This document shows, in pieces, positions 19,462-28,970 of a DNA stretch of 56,401 nucleotides. A program made the position numbers and the translations under genes. Origin of the DNA: Mucilaginibacter sp. (lineage in GTDB: Bacteria; Bacteroidota; Bacteroidia; Sphingobacteriales; Sphingobacteriaceae); the NCBI GenBank assembly GCA_028288305.1, contig JAQBOA010000061.1, positions 1 through 56,401 of the forward strand, given 5' to 3'. The notes below the pieces were generated by a model. The model was not told the origin of the DNA and did not search any database. It was given only the letters and a program-made list of their open reading frames with translations. The first letter of the stretch is position 1, and each line of letters starts with the position of its first letter.

Positions 19462-19510
19462 TTTTTTCACAATAATAAATGTTTAGTAAACATTTATTAT
19501 TGTGAAAAAA
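19462..19510. repeat. Perfect 49-bp palindrome (24-bp arms, 1-nt centre)
   Basis: Left arm 19462-19485 begins TTTTTTCACAATAATAAATG; the right arm 19487-19510 is its exact reverse complement; the centre is G19486. It lies 22 bp after the GH3 terminator. It could be a cruciform-forming site, a large symmetric protein-binding site, or a bidirectional terminator. Confidence 0.9.
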
Positions 19511-19829
19511 TTAACATTTTAAAAATTACAGCATAACAATTTTATAATTGATAATGAAGTTTTAACATGTCGGTTATACTTTGAAAATAATTTTAATAAG
19601 GGGTATTACATTAAAAATTTGCTGGCATAAATATCATTTTTCGTCTTAAATGGTGCTTAAAATGGTTTTTAACAGGCTTCGCAGCATGTATAACAACAAT
19701 TTTACATTTCTATTTTTTTATTGCTAAGGTAATTTTATTGACGATTTGTTAACATTATAATGATATTAAATAATTTTTTATATCCAAATTCTCAAATAAA
19801 TATTTATTTGGTAATTCTTATATAAAAAC

Positions 19830-19860
19830 TTGTGTAAACAGTACACACTATTTACTTTAG
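19830..19860 (+). promoter_or_regulatory. Candidate susC promoter with overlapping GTGT-N6-TACAC operator (site 2)
   Basis: TTG at 19830-19832, 20 nt, then TACTTTAG at 19853-19860 (one mismatch to TAnnTTTG). The palindrome TGTGTA-N5-TACACA (19831-19847; core GTGT-N6-TACAC at 19832-19846) sits between the -33 and -7 elements. A bound repressor there would block RNA polymerase. Confidence 0.5.
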
Positions 19861-20182
19861 TATTAATACCAAAATGATTTTTTGTTTCAGCAACTAATTA
19901 TTAAAACCTGATATTATTATAACATTATTTAAAAGGACGTCCATTGTTTTAGGTCGTCAGTGAAATAGGGTAGCGATAAGTTTTTTAAATTTATTAATGT
20001 AATTACATGATAAAACTTTTACATTTTTTCCTTTTCAAACATTTCATGTTTAGTATAAAAGACCATAATTCCGTGGTCATATCCAACCAAGTTTGGCCGT
20101 TATCTACCTTCATTGCGCCCTCATAATTCAATTAACAAATAAGCTTAAAATCAAATAAATTAATCAACTAAATCTCAATCTC

Positions 20183-23100
20183 ATGTTTAAAAGTTTACTC
20201 CTAAAGGGAAGAACATTATGCCTGCTGTTATGCTGCATGATTTCTTCATTGGTAGTTACAGCCCAAACAAAACACACAGGCAAAGTCATCAGCAGTGATG
20301 ATAAGCAGCCTGTGGTTGGCGCATCCGTAAGGATAAAAGGCACCAATACGGGTACCGTAACAGACATTAATGGTGATTTCAACCTCACCTTAAGCCCTGG
20401 TAATGTACTTGTGGTAAGTTACATTGGCTACCAGGCACAAGAGGTTACCGTGCAAGGTAGCCAGTTTTTAACAATCTCACTTAACCCGTCTAACAGCACC
20501 TTAAATGAGGTTGTTGTAACAGGTTACGCCACACAGCTTAAAAAGGACATCTCAGGTTCAGTGGCGACTGTAAATGTTAGTGATGCCAAAAAAATACCGT
20601 CAACCAGTTCTGAGCAGTTACTGCAAGGGCAGGCGGCAGGTGTTACCGTAATTAACTCGGGTGCACCGGGTGCGGCAAGTACCGTATTTATACGTGGTAT
20701 ATCTAACTTTGGTAATACCACGCCACTGTATGTTATTGATGGTGTTCAAACCAGCGACATGTCATTGGTTAACCCTAACGACATTGAAAGTATCAGTGTG
20801 TTAAAGGATGCGGGCGCAGCAGCTATTTATGGTATTTCTGGCGGTAATGGTGTAATTGTTGTTACCACTAAAAAAGGTAAGGCAGGTAAAACCACTATCA
20901 GCTATGATGGCTATTACGGCGACCAGGAACCATTAAGCGGCAATGTTTGGCACCTGATGAACCCTCAACAGCAATCACAGCTGGCCTTTACAGCAGGTGA
21001 TGCAGCAACCGAGAAGTTATATCCGGGCGGCCCAGGAGTCATTCCAACTTATGGTTTCCATGGTAATACAGCTGTAGGTACTTTTGGTTCATCGGGTGTT
21101 ACAAGCGATCCTAATATATTGCAATACTACCACTTTGACGCAGCAAACCCGGGTAATGACTTCCTGATCCAGAAATTTGCTACCGGGGCAGGTACTGACT
21201 GGTTCCATTCCGTTTTCACTCCGGCACCTGAGCAGCAGCATACCATAACTGCAAGCGGCGGCAGCGGAAAAAGTACATTCTTGTTTGCTTTAAACTATGT
21301 AAACCAGACAGGTACTTTACTTAATGATTATGAAAAAAGATACCAGGCCCGTTTAAATAGTAATTTTAGTGTGGGCCCTATTCGTTTTGGCGAAAGCGGC
21401 TTTGTTACCTACAGGGAAAATAATGGTGGTTATAATGGCACCCAGCAAAATGAAGGTGGCGCTATATCATATACTTATCGTGAAATGCCTATTGTCCCTG
21501 TATATGATGTTGCAGGTAATTTTGGTGGTGCTTATGACGGCCCCGGTGGCGAACCATTGGGTAATGGCAGTAACCCTTTTGCTATCCAGTCTCAACAAAA
21601 AACCAATAACGCTCATTTTGTATATGTAGAAGGTAATATATTTGCTGAAGCAGATATTGCTAAATATTTTACTGCACGTACAAGCATCGGCGGTACTTTA
21701 TATAATCAATATTGGTGGAATCTTATTTATAATCCGTATTATGATTATGAAAGCCATGGCAATCCAAACGGCGCCAGTGAGAATGAGCAAATGAGCAGCA
21801 ATTATAACTGGACAAACACCATAACCTATAAACAAACATTTGGCAAGCATAATATACAGGCGTTTGTTGGTTACGAACAAAAGGAATTTGCAGGCAGGGA
21901 GTTTCATTCACAAGCTGATAATTTGTTTTCACTCGACCCTAATGTAGTTCAGCTCCAGCAGGGAACCAACCATCCTTTAAACCCCCAAAGTTTAATTTAT
22001 CAGCCAACTACAACCGAATCTTTTTTTGGCAGGTTAGATTATACCTATAACGATAAATATATTTTGGGCGCTACCATACGCCGTGACGGTTTTTCAAACT
22101 TTTTTCCCGGACAGCAATGGGGAACTTTCCCTTCTGTGTCGCTGGCATGGCGCATTTCACAGGAAGATTTCCTGAAAGGCGCTAGTTGGTTAAACGACCT
22201 TAAGATACGGGGCAGTTATGGTGAAGCGGGTAATAATGGCAACATTGGCGGCGGTAATGCGTACTCAAGCTTTAATTCAGGTTTCGGTTCTTCTTATTAC
22301 GGTATTACTGGTAGTAATAACTCTATAACCCAGGGCTTTTATCAAGACCAAAATGGTAACCCCAAAGTTAGCTGGGAAACCGATAAGATCACTAACATTG
22401 GTTTTGATGCGTCTTTGTTTAACCACTTAGACATTACTTTTGACTGGTACAAAAAAGCGGTGAGCGGTTTATTGTTCCCGTTACCTTTACCGGCAACAGC
22501 TGGGGGTGCAAATGTTCCTTCTGTGAACGTTGGGGATATTGAAAATAAAGGTGTGGATATTTCTGCCACCTATCATGGCCGGGTAAGTAAAGACTTCACT
22601 TTTAGCCTTGGCGCAAATATTACCACTTATAAAAACACAATAACTAAAGAAAGCGGTAACTCAAACTACTTTGATTTTGGCTACTCACGCGATCTTGATA
22701 TCGTAAGGAACCAGGTTGGCCATCCGATAGGTGCGTTTTTTGGGTATCAAACAGCAGGTATTTATCAAAATGCCTCACAGGTATCAAGCCTGCCAGGTTA
22801 TGCAGGCGCTGCACCAGGTTCATTCATATACAAGGATGTTAACGGTGATGGAAAAATTACCCCTGCTGACCGTACCTGGATTGGAGACCCGAACCCTAAA
22901 TTTACTTATGGTGTAAACGCGAACGCTGCTTTTAAAGGGTTCGATTTAAGCCTGGTATTTTACGGTTCGCAAGGCAACAAAGATTTTAATTATGTAAAAT
23001 ACTGGACTGATTTTTACAGCACCTTCCAGGGTGGTAAAAACATTGACCTGTTTAACAAAGCAGCCGTTGTTTCCAACGGTGTAGTAACCAACCCGGGCGC

Positions 23101-23443
23101 AACTTTACCGGCCGCTTCTTTTTCACAGGCTTTAGGTTCAAGTACTATCAGCTCATTTTATGTTGAAGATGGTTCATTCTTAAAATTACGTGTAGCACAA
23201 TTGGGATATACATTTAGCCCAACTATGCTGAAGAGAATAGGTTTTGATAAGCTGCATGTTTATGTACAGGGTACCAACTTATTTACCATTACAAAATATA
23301 CAGGTTTAGATCCTGAATTGGTGCCATCATTAAATGTTAATGGTACTAATAACGGTCGCCAAAGTGCTGCTTTTGGTATTGATTATGGAGCTTATCCTAA
23401 TAACCAGAAACAATATATTGTAGGTGTTAACTTAACATTTTAA
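20183..23443 (+). CDS. susC: SusC-family TonB-dependent outer-membrane glycan transporter
   Basis: 1086 aa. Signal peptide (about 1-28, ending VVTAQ). A CarboxypepD_reg-like domain (about 30-108; VVGASVRIKGTNTGTVTDINGDF) carries the SusC signature region. The TonB plug (about 110-225; LNEVVVTGYATQLKKDISGSV, and the conserved VIDGVQ, SISVLKDAGAAAIYG) is followed by a 22-strand barrel ending YIVGVNLTF with the terminal aromatic Phe. It imports oligosaccharides captured by the SusD partner, using TonB energy. It is followed 25 bp later by susD, the standard pair. Substrate cannot be read from sequence. A separate promoter/operator region precedes it. Confidence 0.95.
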   Translation: MFKSLLLKGRTLCLLLCCMISSLVVTAQTKHTGKVISSDDKQPVVGASVRIKGTNTGTVTDINGDFNLTLSPGNVLVVSYIGYQAQEVTVQGSQFLTISLNPSNSTLNEVVVTGYATQLKKDISGSVATVNVSDAKKIPSTSSEQLLQGQAAGVTVINSGAPGAASTVFIRGISNFGNTTPLYVIDGVQTSDMSLVNPNDIESISVLKDAGAAAIYGISGGNGVIVVTTKKGKAGKTTISYDGYYGDQEPLSGNVWHLMNPQQQSQLAFTAGDAATEKLYPGGPGVIPTYGFHGNTAVGTFGSSGVTSDPNILQYYHFDAANPGNDFLIQKFATGAGTDWFHSVFTPAPEQQHTITASGGSGKSTFLFALNYVNQTGTLLNDYEKRYQARLNSNFSVGPIRFGESGFVTYRENNGGYNGTQQNEGGAISYTYREMPIVPVYDVAGNFGGAYDGPGGEPLGNGSNPFAIQSQQKTNNAHFVYVEGNIFAEADIAKYFTARTSIGGTLYNQYWWNLIYNPYYDYESHGNPNGASENEQMSSNYNWTNTITYKQTFGKHNIQAFVGYEQKEFAGREFHSQADNLFSLDPNVVQLQQGTNHPLNPQSLIYQPTTTESFFGRLDYTYNDKYILGATIRRDGFSNFFPGQQWGTFPSVSLAWRISQEDFLKGASWLNDLKIRGSYGEAGNNGNIGGGNAYSSFNSGFGSSYYGITGSNNSITQGFYQDQNGNPKVSWETDKITNIGFDASLFNHLDITFDWYKKAVSGLLFPLPLPATAGGANVPSVNVGDIENKGVDISATYHGRVSKDFTFSLGANITTYKNTITKESGNSNYFDFGYSRDLDIVRNQVGHPIGAFFGYQTAGIYQNASQVSSLPGYAGAAPGSFIYKDVNGDGKITPADRTWIGDPNPKFTYGVNANAAFKGFDLSLVFYGSQGNKDFNYVKYWTDFYSTFQGGKNIDLFNKAAVVSNGVVTNPGATLPAASFSQALGSSTISSFYVEDGSFLKLRVAQLGYTFSPTMLKRIGFDKLHVYVQGTNLFTITKYTGLDPELVPSLNVNGTNNGRQSAAFGIDYGAYPNNQKQYIVGVNLTF

Positions 23444-23468
23444 TTAATAAATAAAAAATTTTAGAGTT

Positions 23469-25295
23469 ATGAAAAATTCTTATAGTAAATTCATTGCCCT
23501 GGGATCCCTGGTCATTCTTACATTAACGTATTCATGTAAGAAACTGCTTAATAAGCCACCAGTAGGGTCATTAGGTGCCTCGGTGCTGGCCAATAAGGCC
23601 GGTGTTGACGGTTTGCTGATCGGCGCCTATTCTATGCTTGATGGTTTTACCACACAAGGAGGCACAGGTTGGGAGTCTTCTATCGATAACTGGAGTTATG
23701 GTGGTATAGCTTCTGATGATGCTTACAAAGGCTCAAATACAACTGACCAGCCAACAGCTTCACCAATTGAAAATCACTCGGTTGATGCATCAAACGAATA
23801 CCTTCAAGAAAAATGGGCCTTTGAATTAAACGCTATTCAGCGTTGTAATGATGCAATTCGTGAAATTCCTTTGGTAAAAGATGGTTCAGTATCTGCTGCT
23901 TATGGTACCCAGGTAATTGCTGAAGCCAGGTTTTTACGTGGTGTTTACAATATGGAACTGGCAAAAATGTTTAGGAATGTACCATATGTTGATGAAACTG
24001 TAACTTATGCTGCAGGTAATTATAACGTAGGTAACCCGGGCCCGATATGGGATAAAATAGAAGCTGATTTTAAATTCGCTGCTGATAACTTACCGGTTAC
24101 CCAACCACAAATAGGCCGGGCAAATAAGTATGCCGCAGAAGCTCTTTTGGCTAAAGCATTTATGTTTGATCATAAATATTCAACAGCTTTACCACTTTTA
24201 GTAGATTTGGTAAACAACGGACAAACATCAAGCGGAGCAAAATATGCTTTAGGCCCTTTTGAAAATAATTTTAATGCTGCTACAAAGAATGGTCCTGAAG
24301 CCGTATTTAACGTGCAAATGACCGTTAATGACGGATCTGGTGGTAATAATGGAAATGGCGGCGATGCCTTAAATTTCCCAGCGGGTACTTATACAGGCTG
24401 CTGCGGTTTTTATCAGCCATCTTATACTTTGGCAAATGCATACCAGGTTGACGCAAATGGCTTGCCAATGTTCCAGATTGATGCTGCAACTGGTTTCCCT
24501 TTTTATAATGATGTAAATTTGCCTAATGACCATAACTTATTAGCAACTGATGCGTTTACCCCGCCTGCAAATGCTATTGATCCGCGTCTTGACTGGACAG
24601 TAGGCCGCAGGGGAATCCCATATTTAGACTGGGGTTTATGCGGTGGTGAAGCATGGTCACGTGGTGACGTTGTTCCGTACAATCCTATTAAAAACGTATT
24701 CTGGCACGCACAGCAAGCTTCTACAGCCGATAATTTTAGCGGTTGGGCTACCAACCAGGATGATGCCAACAGCTATAACCTGGTACGCTATGCAGATGTG
24801 ATATTATGGAAAGCAGAATGTGAAGTAGAGGCAAACGATTTAGCAGGTGCGGAAGCTGATGTAAATCTAATAAGGAACCGCATGGCTGCGCATCCTGAAT
24901 ATTGGGTACATACCTATATAGATAATGCCAATCCCACTGCAGGCTTTACCAATATCCCTGCTGCAAATTATGTTATAAAACCATATACTGGCCAGTTTAC
25001 CTTAAACGGTCAATCATATGCACGCCAGGCTGTATATATGGAAAGACAACTTGAATTTGGCATGGAAGGCCACCGTTTCTTTGACCTGCAACGTTATGAC
25101 GCCCTTTATGGCGGCCCTGCCGGTACAGGTTATATGGCCAGTGTTTTAAATGCACATATTAAAGCTGATACCCGTATATCTAACCCGGTATTAAATGGCC
25201 ATACATTTACTGCCGGTAAAAATGAGCTTTATCCTATCCCTCAAAAAGAAATTGACATTGAAAACGGTCAGTTAAAACAAAACCCAGGTTATTAA
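23469..25295 (+). CDS. susD: SusD/RagB-family glycan-binding lipoprotein
   Basis: 608 aa. Lipoprotein signal with lipobox TYSC (Cys about 23). The SusD-like N-terminal domain and TPR-type helices follow (EAKFLRGVYNMELAKMF-like stretch around 155-170, here EARFLRGVYNMELAKMF). The C-terminal RagB/SusD region has RYADVILWKAECEVE (about 442-456), ERQLEFGMEGHRFFDLQRY (about 523-541) and the closing LYPIPQKEIDIENGQLKQNPGY, the classical family ending. It sits as a lid on SusC at the outer membrane and captures glycans. It lies 25 bp after susC and is followed by an intrinsic terminator, which suggests susCD is expressed more than the genes behind it. Confidence 0.95.
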   Translation: MKNSYSKFIALGSLVILTLTYSCKKLLNKPPVGSLGASVLANKAGVDGLLIGAYSMLDGFTTQGGTGWESSIDNWSYGGIASDDAYKGSNTTDQPTASPIENHSVDASNEYLQEKWAFELNAIQRCNDAIREIPLVKDGSVSAAYGTQVIAEARFLRGVYNMELAKMFRNVPYVDETVTYAAGNYNVGNPGPIWDKIEADFKFAADNLPVTQPQIGRANKYAAEALLAKAFMFDHKYSTALPLLVDLVNNGQTSSGAKYALGPFENNFNAATKNGPEAVFNVQMTVNDGSGGNNGNGGDALNFPAGTYTGCCGFYQPSYTLANAYQVDANGLPMFQIDAATGFPFYNDVNLPNDHNLLATDAFTPPANAIDPRLDWTVGRRGIPYLDWGLCGGEAWSRGDVVPYNPIKNVFWHAQQASTADNFSGWATNQDDANSYNLVRYADVILWKAECEVEANDLAGAEADVNLIRNRMAAHPEYWVHTYIDNANPTAGFTNIPAANYVIKPYTGQFTLNGQSYARQAVYMERQLEFGMEGHRFFDLQRYDALYGGPAGTGYMASVLNAHIKADTRISNPVLNGHTFTAGKNELYPIPQKEIDIENGQLKQNPGY

Positions 25296-25312
25296 TAACC
25301 AATAAAATTTAT

Positions 25313-25347
25313 AAAGAGGTGGTGGTATTTATCATCACCTCTTTTTT
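25313..25347 (+). terminator. Intrinsic terminator/attenuator after susD
   Basis: 14-bp stem with two G-U pairs (25313-25326 with 25331-25344) and a 4-nt loop, followed by a T run. It lies between susD and the ASPIC/FG-GAP gene, so downstream genes probably depend on read-through or a second promoter. Confidence 0.75.
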
Positions 25348-25376
25348 ATTTTATATTTTAGCGTACAATTTTTTAC

Positions 25377-28300
25377 ATGCGAAATATTCAATATTTTTTC
25401 TTTTTTCTTTTACCAATTGTATTAATCTCCTGCAAAAAAGCTACCCTGTTTGAGCAGGTTCCTTCCTCATATTCCGGAATACATTTTAATAATAAAATTG
25501 TTGAGAACGATACCATTAACCCTTTAGATAAATTAAATATTTACAATGGCGGTGGCGTAGGTATTGGCGATTTTAATAACGATGGACTGCAGGATATTTA
25601 TTTCGTGGGTAATGCAGTGCCAAACAGGTTATATCTTAATAAAGGTAACATGAAATTTCAGGATGTTACCACAGAAGCAGGTGTTGGCGGGCTTGGTGGT
25701 TGGGGAAGAGGAGTTGCTGTTGTTGATATAAATAACGATGGTTTATCGGATATTTATGTTTGCAATACTTTACTGAACGACTCTTTAAAAAGACGTAACC
25801 TGTTATATATTAACCAGGGACCTGACAAAAATGGCATTCCTCATTTTAAGGAAATGGCAAAAGAGTATGGCCTTGATATAAAGGTGCATTCTACAATGGC
25901 TTCATTTTTTGATTATGATAATGACGGTGATCTGGATATGTATCTTACAGTTAATAATGCGCAGTCATCAGATAATACTTCTACATTCCGGCCAATTGTA
26001 AAGGATGGCTCCGGGAAAAGCACCGGACGACTTTATCGTAATGATTGGGATCCGGTTTTAAAACATCCTGTTTTCCACGATGTATCAAAACAAGCAGGCA
26101 TATTGATTGAAGGCTATGGCCACGCGGCAAGTATTGTAGATATTAACAGGGACGGATGGAAGGATATTTATGTAACAAATGATTTTTTAAGTAATAACAT
26201 TTTATATATTAATAATCACGACGGTACATTTACTGATAGATCGAAAGAGTATTTTAAACATACTTCAACAAGTGCAATGGGACAGGACATTGAAGACTTG
26301 AACAATGATGGTCTTGCCGATGTCTTTGAGCTGGACATGTTTCCTGAAAATAATTACAGAAAAAAAATGTTCATGAGCCCAAATTCTTACCAGGTCTATA
26401 AGAATTTTGATTATTATGGCTATCAATACCAGTATAACCGTAATACTTTACAAATTAACCAGGGTCCACGTTTAGGGCAAAACGATTCGATTGGTGATCC
26501 GGTTTTTAGCGAAACCTCCTTTTTGAGCGGAGTATCGCAAACTGACTGGAGCTGGTGTCCGTTAATTACCGATTTTGATAATGATAGCTTTCGGGATATA
26601 GTGGTTACCAACGGTTATCCACGGGATGTAAACGATCATGATTTTACAGTTTTCAGGGCTGAATCATATTTTATAGCATCCAAAAAGACAATACTTGATC
26701 AGATCCCAATAGTAAAGATTCCAAACTATGCGTTTAAGAACAGTGGCCAACTGCAATTTACTGATGTAACTAAAAGTTGGGGACTTGACATTCCAACATT
26801 TTCAAATGGTGCGGCATGTGCTGACCTTGATAATGATGGTGATATGGATATGATTATAAATAATATTGATGATGAAGCACTCATTTATAAAAACACACTA
26901 AGGGAAAAGGATAAAAAAAACAGTCATTATTTACATATACAGTTTATTGGCAGCCAATTAAATAAAAACGGAATTGGTGCCTGGGCCGATATTTACTATG
27001 ACCATGGTAAACACCAGGTTTATGAAAATACACCTTTCAGAGGGTACTTATCGACCATACAAAATATTGCTCACTTTGGCTTAGGAAAGGATACTTTACT
27101 TGATTCGGTAGTGATAAGGTGGCAAAATGGTAAAAAACAAATTTTGCAGCATGTAAAAGCTGACCAGATGCTTAAAGTAAACATAAGCAATGCAAAGGAT
27201 ATTTATACTTTTAACCAGCCGGCAATTAATAAACAATCATTATTTCGCGAAGTAACAAGGTCAGTAGGTATTACTTACAAACATAAAGAGGATGACTTAT
27301 CCGATTTTAATATACAAAAGCTTATCCCTCATAAATTATCGCAATATACACCGGCTATAGCAGTGGGTGACGTTGATGGAAATGGTTATGATGATATGGT
27401 GATTGGCGGCACTTCAAAATACCCGGCACAGTTACTGTTACAGCAACCGGATGGTAAATTTATTCAAAGAGATCTTTTGCCTAAAGGGGCATTTAACCCT
27501 AATGATCATTTTAAAGATGAAGGTTTACTGTTATTTGATGCTGATGGTGATGGCAACCTGGATTTGTATGTAGCCAGTGGCGGATATGAAAGCCAGCCCG
27601 GCTCTCCTTCTTACCAGGACAGGATTTATATTAATGATGGCAAAGGCAATTTTAAAGAAGCTATAGATGCTTTACCTAAAAACCTTACAAGTAAATTATG
27701 TGTAAAGGCCGTTGATTATAATAAAGATGGAAAGCTTGATCTGTTTGTATCCGGCAGGGTAGAACCCTGGAACTATCCTAAACCGGTTTCAAGCATTATT
27801 TTACGCAATGACAGTAAGAAAGGGCAAATAAAGTTTACTGACGTTACTTCGTCAGTTGCAAAAGACTTGAAAAATATCGGATTGGTATGCGATGCTATTT
27901 TTACCGATTTTGATAATGACGGCTGGCCGGATTTGATACTTACCGGCGAATGGATGCCTGTGACATTTTTGAAAAATGAGCATGGAATATTTAAGAACGT
28001 AACCGCTAATACGGGAATAAGCGATAAATTTGGGTGGTGGAATACAATTGCTGCCGGTGATTTTGAACACAATGGCAGAACCGATTATATAGTTGGCAAC
28101 GTCGGTTTAAATACTTTTTATAAAGGAACAGATAAATATCCGGTTTATATTACGGCCAAAGATTTCGACAATAATGGAAGTTATGATGCCTTTCCTTCAC
28201 TTTTCATCAAAGATTTGGATGGAGATTTGCAAGAATTCCCTGCTCAAACGCGTGATGATATTGTAAAGCAAATGATTAGTATGCGGGTTAAATTCCAAAA

Positions 28301-28955
28301 TTATAAGTCATTTGCAGTGGCTACCATGGATTCGGTAATTACTCCGGAAATGCGGAAAGGGGCAATAAGGTTAAAAGCAAACATGATGCAATCATGCTAT
28401 TTAAAAAATAATGGTAACGGAAAGTTTACTTTGATACCCTTACCTATTGAGGTACAGTTATCGTCACTTAATGGAATTGTAGTTGATGATTTTGATGGGG
28501 ACGGAAATCTTGACGTGGCTATTAATGGAAATGATTTTGGAACAGAAGTTTCAACAGGCCGGTATGATGCTTTTAATGGCTTAATGTTAAAAGGCGATGG
28601 CAAAGGGGATTTTAAGCCCCTTACAATTCAGCAAAGTGGTATTTACATTCCTGGCGATGGAAAATCGTTGGTTAAGTTAAAAGGAGCTAGTGGTAGTTAT
28701 TTACTTGCCGCCAGTCAAAATAAGGACGTAATGAAAGTATTTGAACTGAAAAGAGCGGTTAATATCATTAAATTACAGCCATTAGATATGTTTGCCACCA
28801 TAAAATATAAGAATGGCAAAACAAGCAAAGAGGAATTCTATAATGGAACGTCTTTCTTATCGCAGTCCGGTAGGTTTATGAACATTGATAAAACAATGGA
28901 GTCAGTTAAAATAACCGATAGTAATGGAAACGTAAGAAATATTTCACTTAACTAA
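25377..28955 (+). CDS. FG-GAP/VCBS repeat lipoprotein with ASPIC/UnbV domain (CRTAC1-like)
   Basis: 1192 aa. Lipoprotein signal (LLPIVLISC, Cys about 19). The chain carries about fifteen calcium-binding DxDxDGxxD-type loops (examples DFNNDGLQD, DYDNDGDLD, DADGDGNLD, DFDGDGNLD), which indicates one or two integrin-like beta-propellers. An ASPIC/UnbV domain (about 510-600) has GIGAWADIYYDHGKHQ and FGLGKDTLLDSVVIRWQNGK. This family is found in Bacteroidota glycan loci and is sometimes mis-annotated as RNA-binding. Role: probably surface binding of polymeric substrate, not proven. It is 81 bp after susD across a terminator and 15 bp before the haloperoxidase gene, so those two are co-transcribed. 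Confidence 0.85.
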   Translation: MRNIQYFFFFLLPIVLISCKKATLFEQVPSSYSGIHFNNKIVENDTINPLDKLNIYNGGGVGIGDFNNDGLQDIYFVGNAVPNRLYLNKGNMKFQDVTTEAGVGGLGGWGRGVAVVDINNDGLSDIYVCNTLLNDSLKRRNLLYINQGPDKNGIPHFKEMAKEYGLDIKVHSTMASFFDYDNDGDLDMYLTVNNAQSSDNTSTFRPIVKDGSGKSTGRLYRNDWDPVLKHPVFHDVSKQAGILIEGYGHAASIVDINRDGWKDIYVTNDFLSNNILYINNHDGTFTDRSKEYFKHTSTSAMGQDIEDLNNDGLADVFELDMFPENNYRKKMFMSPNSYQVYKNFDYYGYQYQYNRNTLQINQGPRLGQNDSIGDPVFSETSFLSGVSQTDWSWCPLITDFDNDSFRDIVVTNGYPRDVNDHDFTVFRAESYFIASKKTILDQIPIVKIPNYAFKNSGQLQFTDVTKSWGLDIPTFSNGAACADLDNDGDMDMIINNIDDEALIYKNTLREKDKKNSHYLHIQFIGSQLNKNGIGAWADIYYDHGKHQVYENTPFRGYLSTIQNIAHFGLGKDTLLDSVVIRWQNGKKQILQHVKADQMLKVNISNAKDIYTFNQPAINKQSLFREVTRSVGITYKHKEDDLSDFNIQKLIPHKLSQYTPAIAVGDVDGNGYDDMVIGGTSKYPAQLLLQQPDGKFIQRDLLPKGAFNPNDHFKDEGLLLFDADGDGNLDLYVASGGYESQPGSPSYQDRIYINDGKGNFKEAIDALPKNLTSKLCVKAVDYNKDGKLDLFVSGRVEPWNYPKPVSSIILRNDSKKGQIKFTDVTSSVAKDLKNIGLVCDAIFTDFDNDGWPDLILTGEWMPVTFLKNEHGIFKNVTANTGISDKFGWWNTIAAGDFEHNGRTDYIVGNVGLNTFYKGTDKYPVYITAKDFDNNGSYDAFPSLFIKDLDGDLQEFPAQTRDDIVKQMISMRVKFQNYKSFAVATMDSVITPEMRKGAIRLKANMMQSCYLKNNGNGKFTLIPLPIEVQLSSLNGIVVDDFDGDGNLDVAINGNDFGTEVSTGRYDAFNGLMLKGDGKGDFKPLTIQQSGIYIPGDGKSLVKLKGASGSYLLAASQNKDVMKVFELKRAVNIIKLQPLDMFATIKYKNGKTSKEEFYNGTSFLSQSGRFMNIDKTMESVKITDSNGNVRNISLN

Positions 28956-28970
28956 ATTATTAGTTTTTAT

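Larger units (their letters stand above)
19378..20182. other. 805-bp intergenic region upstream of susC
   Basis: No ORF of note. In order it holds the GH3 terminator (19397-19439), the 49-bp palindrome (19462-19510), about 300 bp of AT-rich DNA, the candidate promoter/operator at 19830-19860, and then about 320 bp of probable 5' leader. The leader contains small inverted repeats: GGACGTCC near 19935, TGTAATTACA near 20000 and GACCA/TGGTC at 20061-20078. If transcription starts near 19867, the susC leader is unusually long. Confidence 0.6.
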
